A stretch of DNA of 64,000 nt from an uncultured Clostridia bacterium. Its GTDB lineage: Bacteria; Bacillota; Clostridia; TANB77; CAG-508. Numbering within the stretch: the first letter of the stretch is position 1; every line of letters begins with the position of its first letter. The DNA is taken from NCBI GenBank assembly GCA_944392545.1, contig CALXWW010000007.1:1-64000 (forward strand), given 5' to 3'. The notes below the pieces were generated by a model. It had not been told where the DNA came from. It saw only the letters and a program-made list of their open reading frames with translations, and did no database searches. A program made the position numbers and the translations under genes. Shown piece after piece: positions 54,530 through 63,533 of this stretch.

Positions 54530-55477
54530 TTATTCTCTTTCTTCTGGTCTATCTAGGTTACCTTTCTCTTTTAAAAAATGCCATTCAAAATCCTCCATAT
54601 ATTCTAGCATCTCTTCTGCTGTCATTTTAATAAATTCATTTGTTCCTTTTCTTGTAACATAATATATATGCTTATCTTCTAATCTTACATCTATAACGGA
54701 TCTCATATCGTTTTTATCTTCTTTTGGATTACATAAATTATGTATCTTTATTTTTCTTCTTTCTGTTTGATTTAATAATTTTCCAAATACTTCTTTTTGA
54801 TATTTTTTTAACTCTATATATCCTTGCATTTTTTCAAATTCTGTAATATATTTCATTATAAAATCTAGTTTGCATTCAAGTATCATATCTTTTGTTAAAT
54901 CACGATTAGTAAGTTGTGGATTCTGTTCTAAGATATATTCTTTCATTTTAGTTCTATTCATAAATTCTTCTCTTAGCATATCAAAAAACTCATCCATGTA
55001 TAATCCCTTGAAAGTATACCCAAGTTGACCATCCATTTCTCTTAATTCTTCTTCAGAAAAGCTGTCAAGTCCTTTATATTTGGAGGTTTTGTTTCCAAAT
55101 CTTTTAGTTTTAAGTCTTCCTTGAATTCTGTATAAATCATCCATCGGATTCATATAATAACAATGCTCTCCTCCATCTGGTGAAGCTATTATATCAATAT
55201 GCGGAAAAGGAGATTTTGTCTCCTTATTCACGCAGCTTGCCTGTATTCCTGCCTGTTGGAATACCTTTACATATATTTCTCCTATAGATTTGCAAATTAT
55301 GCTAGTATCTTCATCTACTTTTTTTCCATTATATATTTTTTCTTTTTCTTCATCTGTACCATAGAAAAAATTTGTATTTCTTTTATATGTTTTTCCAAGT
55401 TCTAAATATATATACCTCATCAAAGTTACTTTTGATATACCTTTTGGTGCATTTGCTAGTATCTCTTCTACTTTCAA
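54530..55477 (-). CDS. Transglutaminase-like fold protein, function unknown
   Basis: 315 residues, no signal peptide. I do not recognise a named family. Residues Cys62 (in DTSIICKSIGEIYVKVFQQAG), His93 (FPHIDIIA) and Asp113/114 (MNPMDDLYRIQGR) are spaced and surrounded as in transglutaminase-like cysteine protease folds: a helix starting with Cys, then His and Asp on beta strands. The C-terminal half is charged and helical. TTG start with AGAGGA upstream. It follows aspS, with a 65-bp gap. Confidence 0.5.
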   Translation of the reverse strand: MKVEEILANAPKGISKVTLMRYIYLELGKTYKRNTNFFYGTDEEKEKIYNGKKVDEDTSIICKSIGEIYVKVFQQAGIQASCVNKETKSPFPHIDIIASPDGGEHCYYMNPMDDLYRIQGRLKTKRFGNKTSKYKGLDSFSEEELREMDGQLGYTFKGLYMDEFFDMLREEFMNRTKMKEYILEQNPQLTNRDLTKDMILECKLDFIMKYITEFEKMQGYIELKKYQKEVFGKLLNQTERRKIKIHNLCNPKEDKNDMRSVIDVRLEDKHIYYVTRKGTNEFIKMTAEEMLEYMEDFEWHFLKEKGNLDRPEERE

Positions 55478-55542
55478 ACTTTTTTCCTCTTTCTAATAAC
55501 TTTTTTGCACTATTATATTCTTTTACCTTTTTGCATTTTTTA

Positions 55543-57294
55543 TTACTTTTCGTCTATATCTATCTTTATATGTACGTCTTTTAATTGTTTTTCAGTAACT
55601 GCGCTTGGTGCTCTCATAAGTACATCTCTTGCTTTCTTGTTCTTAGGAAATGCTATAACTTCTCTAATGTTATCAGAGTCTGCAATAAGCATTACCATTC
55701 TATCTAACCCTGGTGCTGCACCTGCATGTGGTGGTGTACCATATTGGAATGCATTGTATAATGCACCAAATCTTGTTTCCACTTCTTTTTCACTATATCC
55801 TGCTATTTCAAATGCTTTTACCATAAGTTCTGGATCATGATTTCTAACGGCCCCAGAACATACTTCATACCCATTACATACTACATCATATTGGTATGCT
55901 AATATATCTAATGGATCTTTTGTTTCCAATGCCTCTTTTCCACCTTGTGGCATTGAAAATGGGTTATGGTTAAAGTCAATTGTTCCCTCATCTGATAACT
56001 CATACATTGGAAAGTCTGTTATAAAGCAGAATCTATATACATTCTTTTCTATTAAATCTAACCTTTTTCCAAGTTCTATTCTAACTTGTCCCGCTATTTT
56101 TTGTGCCCTTTCTAATTCATCTGCTATGAAGAAAATAGCTGAATTTTCTTGTACGCCATATTCTTTTTCTAATCTTTCTTTTATATCGTCTGTTATAAAT
56201 TTTGCAATTCCACCAGTATATTCTCCTTCTACCTTTACCCAAGCTAATCCATTTGCACCCGCTTCTTCTTTTGCAAATTCTGTCATGTTATCAAAGAATT
56301 TTCTTCCTTGATTGCCTCCTTCTGGTACTACAATTATTTTTACTGTTTTTCCTTTAAATGCATTAAATTCTGTATTTTCAAATAGTTTTGTTGCATCTTG
56401 AATAACTAGTGGATTACGCAAATCTGGTTTATCTATACCATATTTTTCCATAGCCTCTCTATATGGAATACGTTTAAAAGGCGTCTTATCAACTTCCCAA
56501 TTTGTGTGCTTTTTAAAAACAGTTGTAAATATATCTTCTAGTACTTTAAATACATCTTCTTGTTCTGCAAAACTCATTTCAAAATCTAATTGATAGAATT
56601 CTCCTGGTGCTCTATCTGCTCTAGGATCTTCGTCTCTAAAGCATGGTGCTATTTGATAATATTTATCAAATCCAGATACCATAAGTAACTGCTTAAATTG
56701 TTGTGGTGCCTGAGGTAGTGCATAAAATTCACCCGGATGAAGTCTACTTGGCACTAGATAGTCTCTAGCACCTTCTGGTGAAGAATTTGCTAGAATTGGT
56801 GTTTGTACTTCTGTAAAACCTAATTCGTCCATTTTTCTTCTCAAAGTTTTCATTACCTCTGAACGTAATAGTATTGTTTTATGTAGTTTATCATTTCTTA
56901 AATCTAAAAATCTATACTCTAGTCTTAAATCTTCTCTTACTTCTCCTGTTTTTTCTGAGTTTATTTCAAATGGCAAAACATTTTTGCATTTGCCTAAAAC
57001 TTTTATTTCTTCTGCATTTATCTCAATTTCTCCTGTTGGAATTTTAGTATTTTTATTACTTCTTTCTACTACTTTTCCTTTTACACTTATTACACATTCT
57101 GTTACTAGCTCATTTGCGATATTCATTAATTCTTCGTTTTCACTTATTACTACTTGTGTAATTCCAAATTGGTCACGTAAGTCTATAAATTTCATTGAAC
57201 CTAAATTTCTTATTCTTTGTACCCAACCTGCAATTAACACAGTTTCTCCAACATTTGATATGTTTAATTCTCCACAATTATGATCTCTATACAT
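55543..57294 (-). CDS. aspS: Aspartyl-tRNA synthetase
   Basis: 583 residues, bacterial type. N-terminal OB fold (VLIAGWVQRIRNLGSMKFIDLRD), class II motifs (FTEVQTPILANSSPEGARDYLVP, FRDEDPRADR), the bacterial GAD insertion (residues about 285-410), and motif 3 GAAPGLDRMVMLIADSDNIREVIAFPKN. ATG 57294 (MYRDHNCGEL) preferred; AAGGAAGG upstream. Whether it is discriminating or not cannot be said. Confidence 0.96.
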   Translation of the reverse strand: MYRDHNCGELNISNVGETVLIAGWVQRIRNLGSMKFIDLRDQFGITQVVISENEELMNIANELVTECVISVKGKVVERSNKNTKIPTGEIEINAEEIKVLGKCKNVLPFEINSEKTGEVREDLRLEYRFLDLRNDKLHKTILLRSEVMKTLRRKMDELGFTEVQTPILANSSPEGARDYLVPSRLHPGEFYALPQAPQQFKQLLMVSGFDKYYQIAPCFRDEDPRADRAPGEFYQLDFEMSFAEQEDVFKVLEDIFTTVFKKHTNWEVDKTPFKRIPYREAMEKYGIDKPDLRNPLVIQDATKLFENTEFNAFKGKTVKIIVVPEGGNQGRKFFDNMTEFAKEEAGANGLAWVKVEGEYTGGIAKFITDDIKERLEKEYGVQENSAIFFIADELERAQKIAGQVRIELGKRLDLIEKNVYRFCFITDFPMYELSDEGTIDFNHNPFSMPQGGKEALETKDPLDILAYQYDVVCNGYEVCSGAVRNHDPELMVKAFEIAGYSEKEVETRFGALYNAFQYGTPPHAGAAPGLDRMVMLIADSDNIREVIAFPKNKKARDVLMRAPSAVTEKQLKDVHIKIDIDEK

Positions 57295-57374
57295 GCTATC
57301 CTTCCTTCCAATAATCATTCATTAATGATATATAGTATACTATATTTTACAGCTTATTACAACTTATCCAATAT

Positions 57375-57812
57375 TTATTTTTCTAATATTATAGTTACAG
57401 GTCCATCATTCAATAAGCTTACCTTCATATCTGCACCAAATATTCCTTTTTCTACTTTAATTCCTTGCTCTTTACATCTTTCACAGAAATATTCGTATAA
57501 TTCATTTGCCATATCTGTTTTTGCTGCATTTACGAAAGATGGCCTATTTCCTTCTGTGCAATCTGCATAAAGAGTAAATTGCGATACTATAAGTAAGCTA
57601 CCATTCACATCTTTTAGACTTAAGTTCATTTTCTCATTTTCATCTTCAAATATTCTTAATTTGCATATTTTTTTAACTAAATAGTCTGCTGTTTCCTTCG
57701 TATCTGTATGAGTTACACCCAATAATACTAAAAAACCTTTATCTATATTTCCAACCACTTTTCCATCTACTTTAACTTCTGCATTTTTTACTCTTTGGAC
57801 TACTAATTTCAT
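57375..57812 (-). CDS. dtd: D-aminoacyl-tRNA deacylase
   Basis: Removes D-amino acids from mischarged tRNA, 145 residues. Starts [17 protein letters not shown]; the Ser-Gln motif in [21 protein letters not shown] and the C-terminal [12 protein letters not shown] (Gly-Pro cis motif) form the active site. Confidence 0.95.
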   Translation of the reverse strand: MKLVVQRVKNAEVKVDGKVVGNIDKGFLVLLGVTHTDTKETADYLVKKICKLRIFEDENEKMNLSLKDVNGSLLIVSQFTLYADCTEGNRPSFVNAAKTDMANELYEYFCERCKEQGIKVEKGIFGADMKVSLLNDGPVTIILEK

Positions 57813-57832
57813 TTTTTCACTTCCTTATATAT

Positions 57833-58441
57833 TTATGAACCCGCTCTAGTATATTCACTTAAGTCTGGCATTTTTACGTCTTCTTCTTTTACATTATTAA
57901 TCTCTATATTAAATTCTGCTATATTTCCTTCTTCTGGCTCATATTTAAGAATAAAACCTGTTTCTTCGTCAACTAAATATATAGTTTCTTCTTTACCTGG
58001 TTGCACGCGTAAGCAATTTCTTCCTCTATAGTTTTCGTTTGAAATATAGTAAAAATCATTTCCATAAATATCCATTAATGATTGCATATCTAAAAAATCT
58101 TTTTTATATACAAGTTCTTTTGTTGTATCATTTAATGAAAATGTTACATATTGCTTTTTCTCTTTATCTATAGAAACTGCTGTATTTGAATTTCCATCAA
58201 CCCATGAAATATTTTTATCATTTTCTGTAACAATAATACTACCTCTTACTTTTTTTATAGTTTTTTCTCCGCCTTGTATGTATTCATAAGTATAATTTGT
58301 ATAATCAAATGCAGATAATATTTTATTCTTTATTTCTTCTCCTGTATATGTTTTAGTATCTTTTGGCACTAAAATTTTTATTCCTAAAATTATTACTAAA
58401 ACCAAAATAATTAGTAAAAATACTAAAAGTTCTTTCTTCAT
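57833..58441 (-). CDS. Membrane-anchored beta-rich protein, function unknown
   Basis: 202 residues with an N-terminal membrane anchor (about 4-24) and an extracellular domain of alternating strands (YTYEYIQGGEKTIKKVRGSIIV, NISWVDG, YLVDEETGFILKYEPEEG). The pattern resembles LolA-like or outer-membrane-lipoprotein-sorting folds found in Firmicutes as DUF-type anchored proteins. No lipobox. It lies 20 bp upstream of dtd. Confidence 0.5.
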   Translation of the reverse strand: MKKELLVFLLIILVLVIILGIKILVPKDTKTYTGEEIKNKILSAFDYTNYTYEYIQGGEKTIKKVRGSIIVTENDKNISWVDGNSNTAVSIDKEKKQYVTFSLNDTTKELVYKKDFLDMQSLMDIYGNDFYYISNENYRGRNCLRVQPGKEETIYLVDEETGFILKYEPEEGNIAEFNIEINNVKEEDVKMPDLSEYTRAGS

Positions 58442-58471
58442 AAGTTTTATTCTCCTTATTTATTAACTTCT

Positions 58472-59263
58472 TTATTTACCCAATTTTTTTCTTACATATT
58501 CATAAATCATTATTCCTGTTGCAACTGATGCATTTAAACTTTCTGTTTTACCTAACATTGGTATTTTTACTTTTTCATCTGCTATAGCTTGTATTTCTTT
58601 TGATACACCATTGGCTTCATTTCCTATTATTATAGCCTTTTTGTTATAATCTATATCATATATACTATTTTTAGTATCTAATGAAGTTACCATTACTTTA
58701 AAATTATTTCTTTTTACCTCTTCCAAAGTATCTTTCAAAGAATTGACTTCTATAATATTTACTCTAAAAATTGCCCCCATAGTAGAACGTACAACCTTTG
58801 GATTATATGGATCTGCACTATTACTTGATAATATTATTTGTTTTAAATTAGCACTATCTACAGTTCTTAAGATTGTACCTAAATTGCCTGGATCTTGCAC
58901 CCCATCTAAAGCTATTATTATATCTTCAGAATAATCTATCTTACTACTTATGTTATTCTTCTCTATAACTGCAATAATTCCTTGTGGAGTTTTCACATCT
59001 GTTATAAGCTTAAAAACTTTTTCAGTCACATATATCACGTCAAACTTTGCAATTTCATAAAGAGTATCCTTATCTATTTCTCCACTTTCTAAGCATTCTT
59101 CGCATATAACTATTTTCTTTATTTTAGATCCCTCGCTAATCGCTTCTTTTACAAGCTTTATTCCTTCTATTATATAGCTATTTTCTAAATCTCTATACTT
59201 TTTCTCTTTTAAACTTTTAATTTTTTTAATTATCTCATTATCCTTACTAGAAATTACTTGCAT
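58472..59263 (-). CDS. TrmH/SpoU-family RNA 2'-O-methyltransferase
   Basis: 263 residues. N-terminal substrate-binding domain, then a SPOUT knot with motifs ALDGVQDPGNLGTILRT, IIIGNEANGVSKE and MLGKTESLNASVATGIMIYE. RNA target not determinable; homologues methylate 23S rRNA. ATG 59263 has AGGAGA 11 nt upstream. The stop of mfd lies 16 bp before it. Confidence 0.9.
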   Translation of the reverse strand: MQVISSKDNEIIKKIKSLKEKKYRDLENSYIIEGIKLVKEAISEGSKIKKIVICEECLESGEIDKDTLYEIAKFDVIYVTEKVFKLITDVKTPQGIIAVIEKNNISSKIDYSEDIIIALDGVQDPGNLGTILRTVDSANLKQIILSSNSADPYNPKVVRSTMGAIFRVNIIEVNSLKDTLEEVKRNNFKVMVTSLDTKNSIYDIDYNKKAIIIGNEANGVSKEIQAIADEKVKIPMLGKTESLNASVATGIMIYEYVRKKLGK

Positions 59264-59278
59264 ACTAATCATTCTCCT

Positions 59279-62200
59279 CTAAATTTCAGTCAAAAATCCT
59301 TTTATCTTTTCTATTAGTTCTTCACCTGTTATATTTCCTATTTTTAATGTGATATATGGTTCTACACCTGTTGAAAATTTAATATTATATCCATATTTTT
59401 TTATTAAACCATCTACTATTTCTGGATTGTATTTATTTTTATCAAAGTAAAATACTATGCTCTTTTGTGTACTTTGTATGTCTAACATATTTTTCTTTTC
59501 TGATATTTTTACTATACCTGCTTTTCTACACATTTCTTTTATCCTAGCTACTTCTATTAGATTTTCTAATTCTTTTGGCATAACGCCATATCTATCTATC
59601 AACTCATCTATTACATTTTGTATATCTTCTTCTGTTCTACAAAGTGCAATATTTTGATACACCTCAATTTTTTGACTACTATTTTCTATATAGCTGTCTG
59701 GTATGTAACTTGAAATATTTATATCTATTTGTATCTCTGGTTCTTCATCACTTTCTGTTATTTCCATACCTTGCATTTCTTTTACAACTTGGTCTAATAA
59801 ATTGCAGTAAGTATCATATCCTACTTGTTCCATGTGTCCATGTTGTATTTCTCCAAGTAAGCTTCCTGCACCTCTTATTTCTAAATCTCTCATTGCTATT
59901 TTAAATCCTGAACCAAATTCAGTAAATTCACGTATTGCTTTTAACCTTTTGTCTGCAACTTCTGATAATAGCTTATCTCGTTTGTATGTTACATAAGCAT
60001 ATGCTTGTTTATTGCTTCTTCCAACTCTACCTCTTATTTGATACAGTTGTGCCAAACCTAGTCTATCTGCGTTTTCTACTATTATGGTATTTGCATTTGG
60101 TATATCTATACCTGATTCTAGAATAGTTGTACATACAAGTACATTTATTTCTTTTTTTATAAATCTCTCCATGATATTTTCAAGTTCTCTACCACTCATC
60201 TTACCATGTGCAAAATCCACTTTAGCCTCTGTTACTAGTTCTTGTATATCCATTGCCTTTTTAGAAATATTTTCAACATTATTATATAAATAAAATACCT
60301 GCCCTTCTCTTTCTAGTTCTTTTGTTATTGCTTCTTTTATAACTTCGGGATCATATTCTAATACATATGTTTGAACAGGTCTTCTATTTTGTGGTGGTTC
60401 ATATATTACTGACATATCCCTTACACCTAAAATAGACATATGAAGTGTTCTAGGGATTGGAGTTGCTGTCATTGTAAGTACATCAACATTTGTCTTTAGC
60501 TTCTTTATCTTTTCTTTATCTTTTACACCAAATCTATGTTCCTCATCTATAATAAGTAAACCTAAATCTTTAAAAGCTACGTCTTCACTTAATATTCTAT
60601 GAGTACCAATAACCACATCAACTTTTCCAAGTTTTAGATTTTTTATTACTTCATTTTGCTCTTTTTTAGTTCTAAATCTGTTTAAAAGTTCTACATTTAT
60701 GCCAAAATTCTCCATTCGTGATTTGAAACCTTCATATTGTTGGTTTGCAAGTATTGTAGTAGGTACTAGATATGCAACTTGTTTGTGGTCCATAACAGCT
60801 TTAAATGCCGCTCTTATAGCTACCTCTGTTTTTCCATAGCCAACATCACCGCAAAGCAATCTATCCATAGGTCTTTGCTGTTCCATATCTTTTTTTACTT
60901 CATCTATGCATCTTAACTGGTCGTCAGTTTCTTGGTAAGGAAATTCCTCTTCAAATTGTTTTTGCCAGTCTGTATCATTATTAAATGCATACCCCTTAGT
61001 TTTTTGTCTTTTAGCATATAACTCTATTAAATCTTTTGCAACCTCTCTTAAATTCTTTTTAACGCGTGCTTTTGTATTACTCCATTCTTTGCTTCCAAGC
61101 TTATTAAGAGTAGGTGCAGAATCTCCACCACCAATATATTTTCGTACATTATCTAAATTATTGGTTGGTATATAAAGCATATCATTATTTTTGTACTTTA
61201 TTTTTATATAATCTTTTGTAACACCATCAGCCTCAATTGTATTTACACCTATAAACTCACCAATACCATGTGTTTTATGTACAACATAATCACCTGGCTT
61301 AAGATCTGCAAAAACAATTTTTTCTCCTTGCCTAAAAGTAGGACTAGCCTTTTTTTTCTTGACTTCTCCTTCAAAAGCGTCATTTAAACTTATAACAACT
61401 AAATTAGCATCATAACACTCAAAACCAGAAGAAAGTCCTCCAGATGACACTTTGGTGACAGGCACCCAACTGCCACTTTTTTCATCTTTAGCAACAGGTA
61501 TAGAGTTAATAAGTTCTTTTGCTTTCTCTGCCCCTTCTTTTCCTCCTGCTAATATTACTATTTTTTTATTTTCTTTTTGCCATTTTTGTATGTCGTTTTT
61601 TAATATTTCTAGTTCTGCTTTATATACATTTATTTGTCTATAGTTAAATTCAAACTTATTTTCTGTTTTGCTATTGTTTTCTTCTAAATATATTGTTTGT
61701 TTTTCGCTATATATATTATTCCAATTTTCAAGGTTAAAATCACTTACATTTAGTATTCCTTCTGGAATAAATCTCTCTTTTTCTATCAATGATTTTATTA
61801 AATTGTTGTTCTCTATTAGAATATTTTCTGCTCTTTGTGTTATTTTTGCATTTTCGTCTATACATAACATAGTATTTTTAGGTAAGTAGCCTAAAAAGTT
61901 CCCAACATTTTCATAAAATTCATTAAAGTATTTGTCTATTTTACTAATATATTCTCCATTTTGAATTGCTTCTATGTCTGCTTCCACTTTAACCTTTGAT
62001 TTATCATTTATATAACTATTATTACCATTGTTACTCATAACACTATTAGCAGTAATATCTTCTATATTACTGCTAGTTTTTTCTTTGCTTTCTAGGATGT
62101 ATTTTGCTTTTATTCTTTTACATACATTTGATATAATTTCGGAATATTCTGGTATTATTTTCTCTTTGCTATTTTCTTTTTCTACTTCTTCCTCTTTATT

Positions 62201-62920
62201 ATAATTCAAAATGTACTCGTGTGCTGGATATATAGTTATTTTGTCTGTCATTTCTGTTGTTCTTTGTGAAGATAAGTTGAAATATCTAATTGAATCTACT
62301 TCATCTCCCCAAAATTCTATTCTTACACCTGTTTTTTCTGAAAGACCAATATCTACTATTCCTCCTCTTATGCTAAATTGCCCTCTTGATTCCACTAGGT
62401 CATTTCTTTCATATCCCATTAGCAATAATAGTTTCTTTAGATTATTTAAATTTTTCTTTCCTGTAAATCCTATATTTTCAAATATACTTCCTACTGTAAA
62501 AGTAAGAATGTTTTTATATAGTACTTTTTCTGGTATCATGCTTTGCATTATTGCTTCTATTGTTGTTACAATTATATTTACTTCCTTATTTTTTAATTTA
62601 TTTAATACATCTATTCTCGCAAATGGTAAGTCTTTGCTTTCTGATACATAGTCATATGAGGCTATTTCTCTTTTTCCAAAGTATTCCACTTTATCTGTAA
62701 AATATCTTAAGTCTTTTACTATATTTTTAGCTTGTAATTCATTATATGTTATAACGCAAATTGGTCTTTTTATTTCTTCTTTAATACCAGCAATTACGTG
62801 TGATTTTCCCACGAATACTAACCCCGATATATTTATCGGGGTTTTTTTCAACTTAATTTGTTCTATAAGTTCTTTAAATTTGTCTACCTCTTGTAAGCTT
62901 TGTATAATTTCATTTTTCAT
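59279..62920 (-). CDS. mfd: Transcription-repair coupling factor Mfd
   Basis: Removes stalled RNA polymerase and recruits UvrA. 1213 residues. UvrB-homology region with RGGIVDIG, RNA-polymerase interaction domain (KIVFADLKPGDYVVHKTHGIGEFIGV), RecG-like helicase (LLCGDVGYGKTEVA Walker A, DEEHRFG, TATPIPRTLHMS, ESGIDIPNANT, QIRGRVGRS), and C-terminal D7. A short segment about residue 480-493 (GSWVPVTKV and flanks), just before GGLSSGFECYDA, is not expected from the family and is encoded by a REP-like repeat. In addition, a perfect palindrome with T-run occurs near the 5' end. Confidence 0.95.
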   Translation of the reverse strand: MKNEIIQSLQEVDKFKELIEQIKLKKTPINISGLVFVGKSHVIAGIKEEIKRPICVITYNELQAKNIVKDLRYFTDKVEYFGKREIASYDYVSESKDLPFARIDVLNKLKNKEVNIIVTTIEAIMQSMIPEKVLYKNILTFTVGSIFENIGFTGKKNLNNLKKLLLLMGYERNDLVESRGQFSIRGGIVDIGLSEKTGVRIEFWGDEVDSIRYFNLSSQRTTEMTDKITIYPAHEYILNYNKEEEVEKENSKEKIIPEYSEIISNVCKRIKAKYILESKEKTSSNIEDITANSVMSNNGNNSYINDKSKVKVEADIEAIQNGEYISKIDKYFNEFYENVGNFLGYLPKNTMLCIDENAKITQRAENILIENNNLIKSLIEKERFIPEGILNVSDFNLENWNNIYSEKQTIYLEENNSKTENKFEFNYRQINVYKAELEILKNDIQKWQKENKKIVILAGGKEGAEKAKELINSIPVAKDEKSGSWVPVTKVSSGGLSSGFECYDANLVVISLNDAFEGEVKKKKASPTFRQGEKIVFADLKPGDYVVHKTHGIGEFIGVNTIEADGVTKDYIKIKYKNNDMLYIPTNNLDNVRKYIGGGDSAPTLNKLGSKEWSNTKARVKKNLREVAKDLIELYAKRQKTKGYAFNNDTDWQKQFEEEFPYQETDDQLRCIDEVKKDMEQQRPMDRLLCGDVGYGKTEVAIRAAFKAVMDHKQVAYLVPTTILANQQYEGFKSRMENFGINVELLNRFRTKKEQNEVIKNLKLGKVDVVIGTHRILSEDVAFKDLGLLIIDEEHRFGVKDKEKIKKLKTNVDVLTMTATPIPRTLHMSILGVRDMSVIYEPPQNRRPVQTYVLEYDPEVIKEAITKELEREGQVFYLYNNVENISKKAMDIQELVTEAKVDFAHGKMSGRELENIMERFIKKEINVLVCTTILESGIDIPNANTIIVENADRLGLAQLYQIRGRVGRSNKQAYAYVTYKRDKLLSEVADKRLKAIREFTEFGSGFKIAMRDLEIRGAGSLLGEIQHGHMEQVGYDTYCNLLDQVVKEMQGMEITESDEEPEIQIDINISSYIPDSYIENSSQKIEVYQNIALCRTEEDIQNVIDELIDRYGVMPKELENLIEVARIKEMCRKAGIVKISEKKNMLDIQSTQKSIVFYFDKNKYNPEIVDGLIKKYGYNIKFSTGVEPYITLKIGNITGEELIEKIKGFLTEI
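61443..61482. repeat. REP-like palindromic repeat inside mfd
   Basis: Read on -, AAAAGTGGCAGTTG - GGTGCCTGTCACC - AAAGTGTCA. It shares the AAAAGTGGCAGTT core and GGTG...CACC palindrome with 19047-19101. It adds about 14 residues in frame to Mfd at a point between helicase-preceding motifs, where family members have a shorter loop. Confidence 0.65.
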
Positions 62921-62952
62921 GCTCTCACCTTTTTAGCACTTTTTTATACAAA

Positions 62953-63432
62953 CTATTTTGTTATTGAAATAATTTTATATTTTATAACACCTGCTGGTGC
63001 TTGTGCTTCTACTACTTGACCTTTTTTAGCACCCATAAGAGCCACTCCTATTGGAGATTCATTTGATATTTTGTTTTGTGCTAAATCTACTTCTGTTGAA
63101 CCAACTATTGTATATAGTTCTTCTTCGTCAAATTCCATATCTAAAACTTTAACAGTATTTCCAACTTGAACTGTCTTTGTATCTATTTCAGATTCATCTA
63201 TAATTTTAGCATATCTAAGCTTATTCTCAAGCTCTGCTATTTTTGTTTCATTTGCAGCTTGAGCATTTTTTGCTTCATCATATTCTGAATTTTCTGATAA
63301 ATCTCCAAATCCTAAAGCTATTTTTATTCTCTCAGCAATTTCAGCTCTTTTCTCTGTTGTTAAATATTCTAGTTCTTTTTCCAAGTTATCATAACCCTCT
63401 TGAGTTAATAAAACTTCTTTTTCGTTTTCCAT
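62953..63432 (-). CDS. greA: Transcription elongation factor GreA
   Basis: Stimulates RNA cleavage by backtracked RNA polymerase. 159 residues: N-terminal coiled coil ([46 protein letters not shown] with the tip acidic residues as [10 protein letters not shown]) and C-terminal domain ending [24 protein letters not shown] 63432 has GGAGGGA 6 nt upstream. Confidence 0.96.
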   Translation of the reverse strand: MENEKEVLLTQEGYDNLEKELEYLTTEKRAEIAERIKIALGFGDLSENSEYDEAKNAQAANETKIAELENKLRYAKIIDESEIDTKTVQVGNTVKVLDMEFDEEELYTIVGSTEVDLAQNKISNESPIGVALMGAKKGQVVEAQAPAGVIKYKIISITK

Positions 63433-63533
63433 TTGGTCTCCCTCCTTTTCGTAAAAGAAAATCGTTGTTTTATTATGCAGTAAAGCATAACTAAAGCACA
63501 AAAAATAGCGTGCTCAAAACAACTTGATATATA

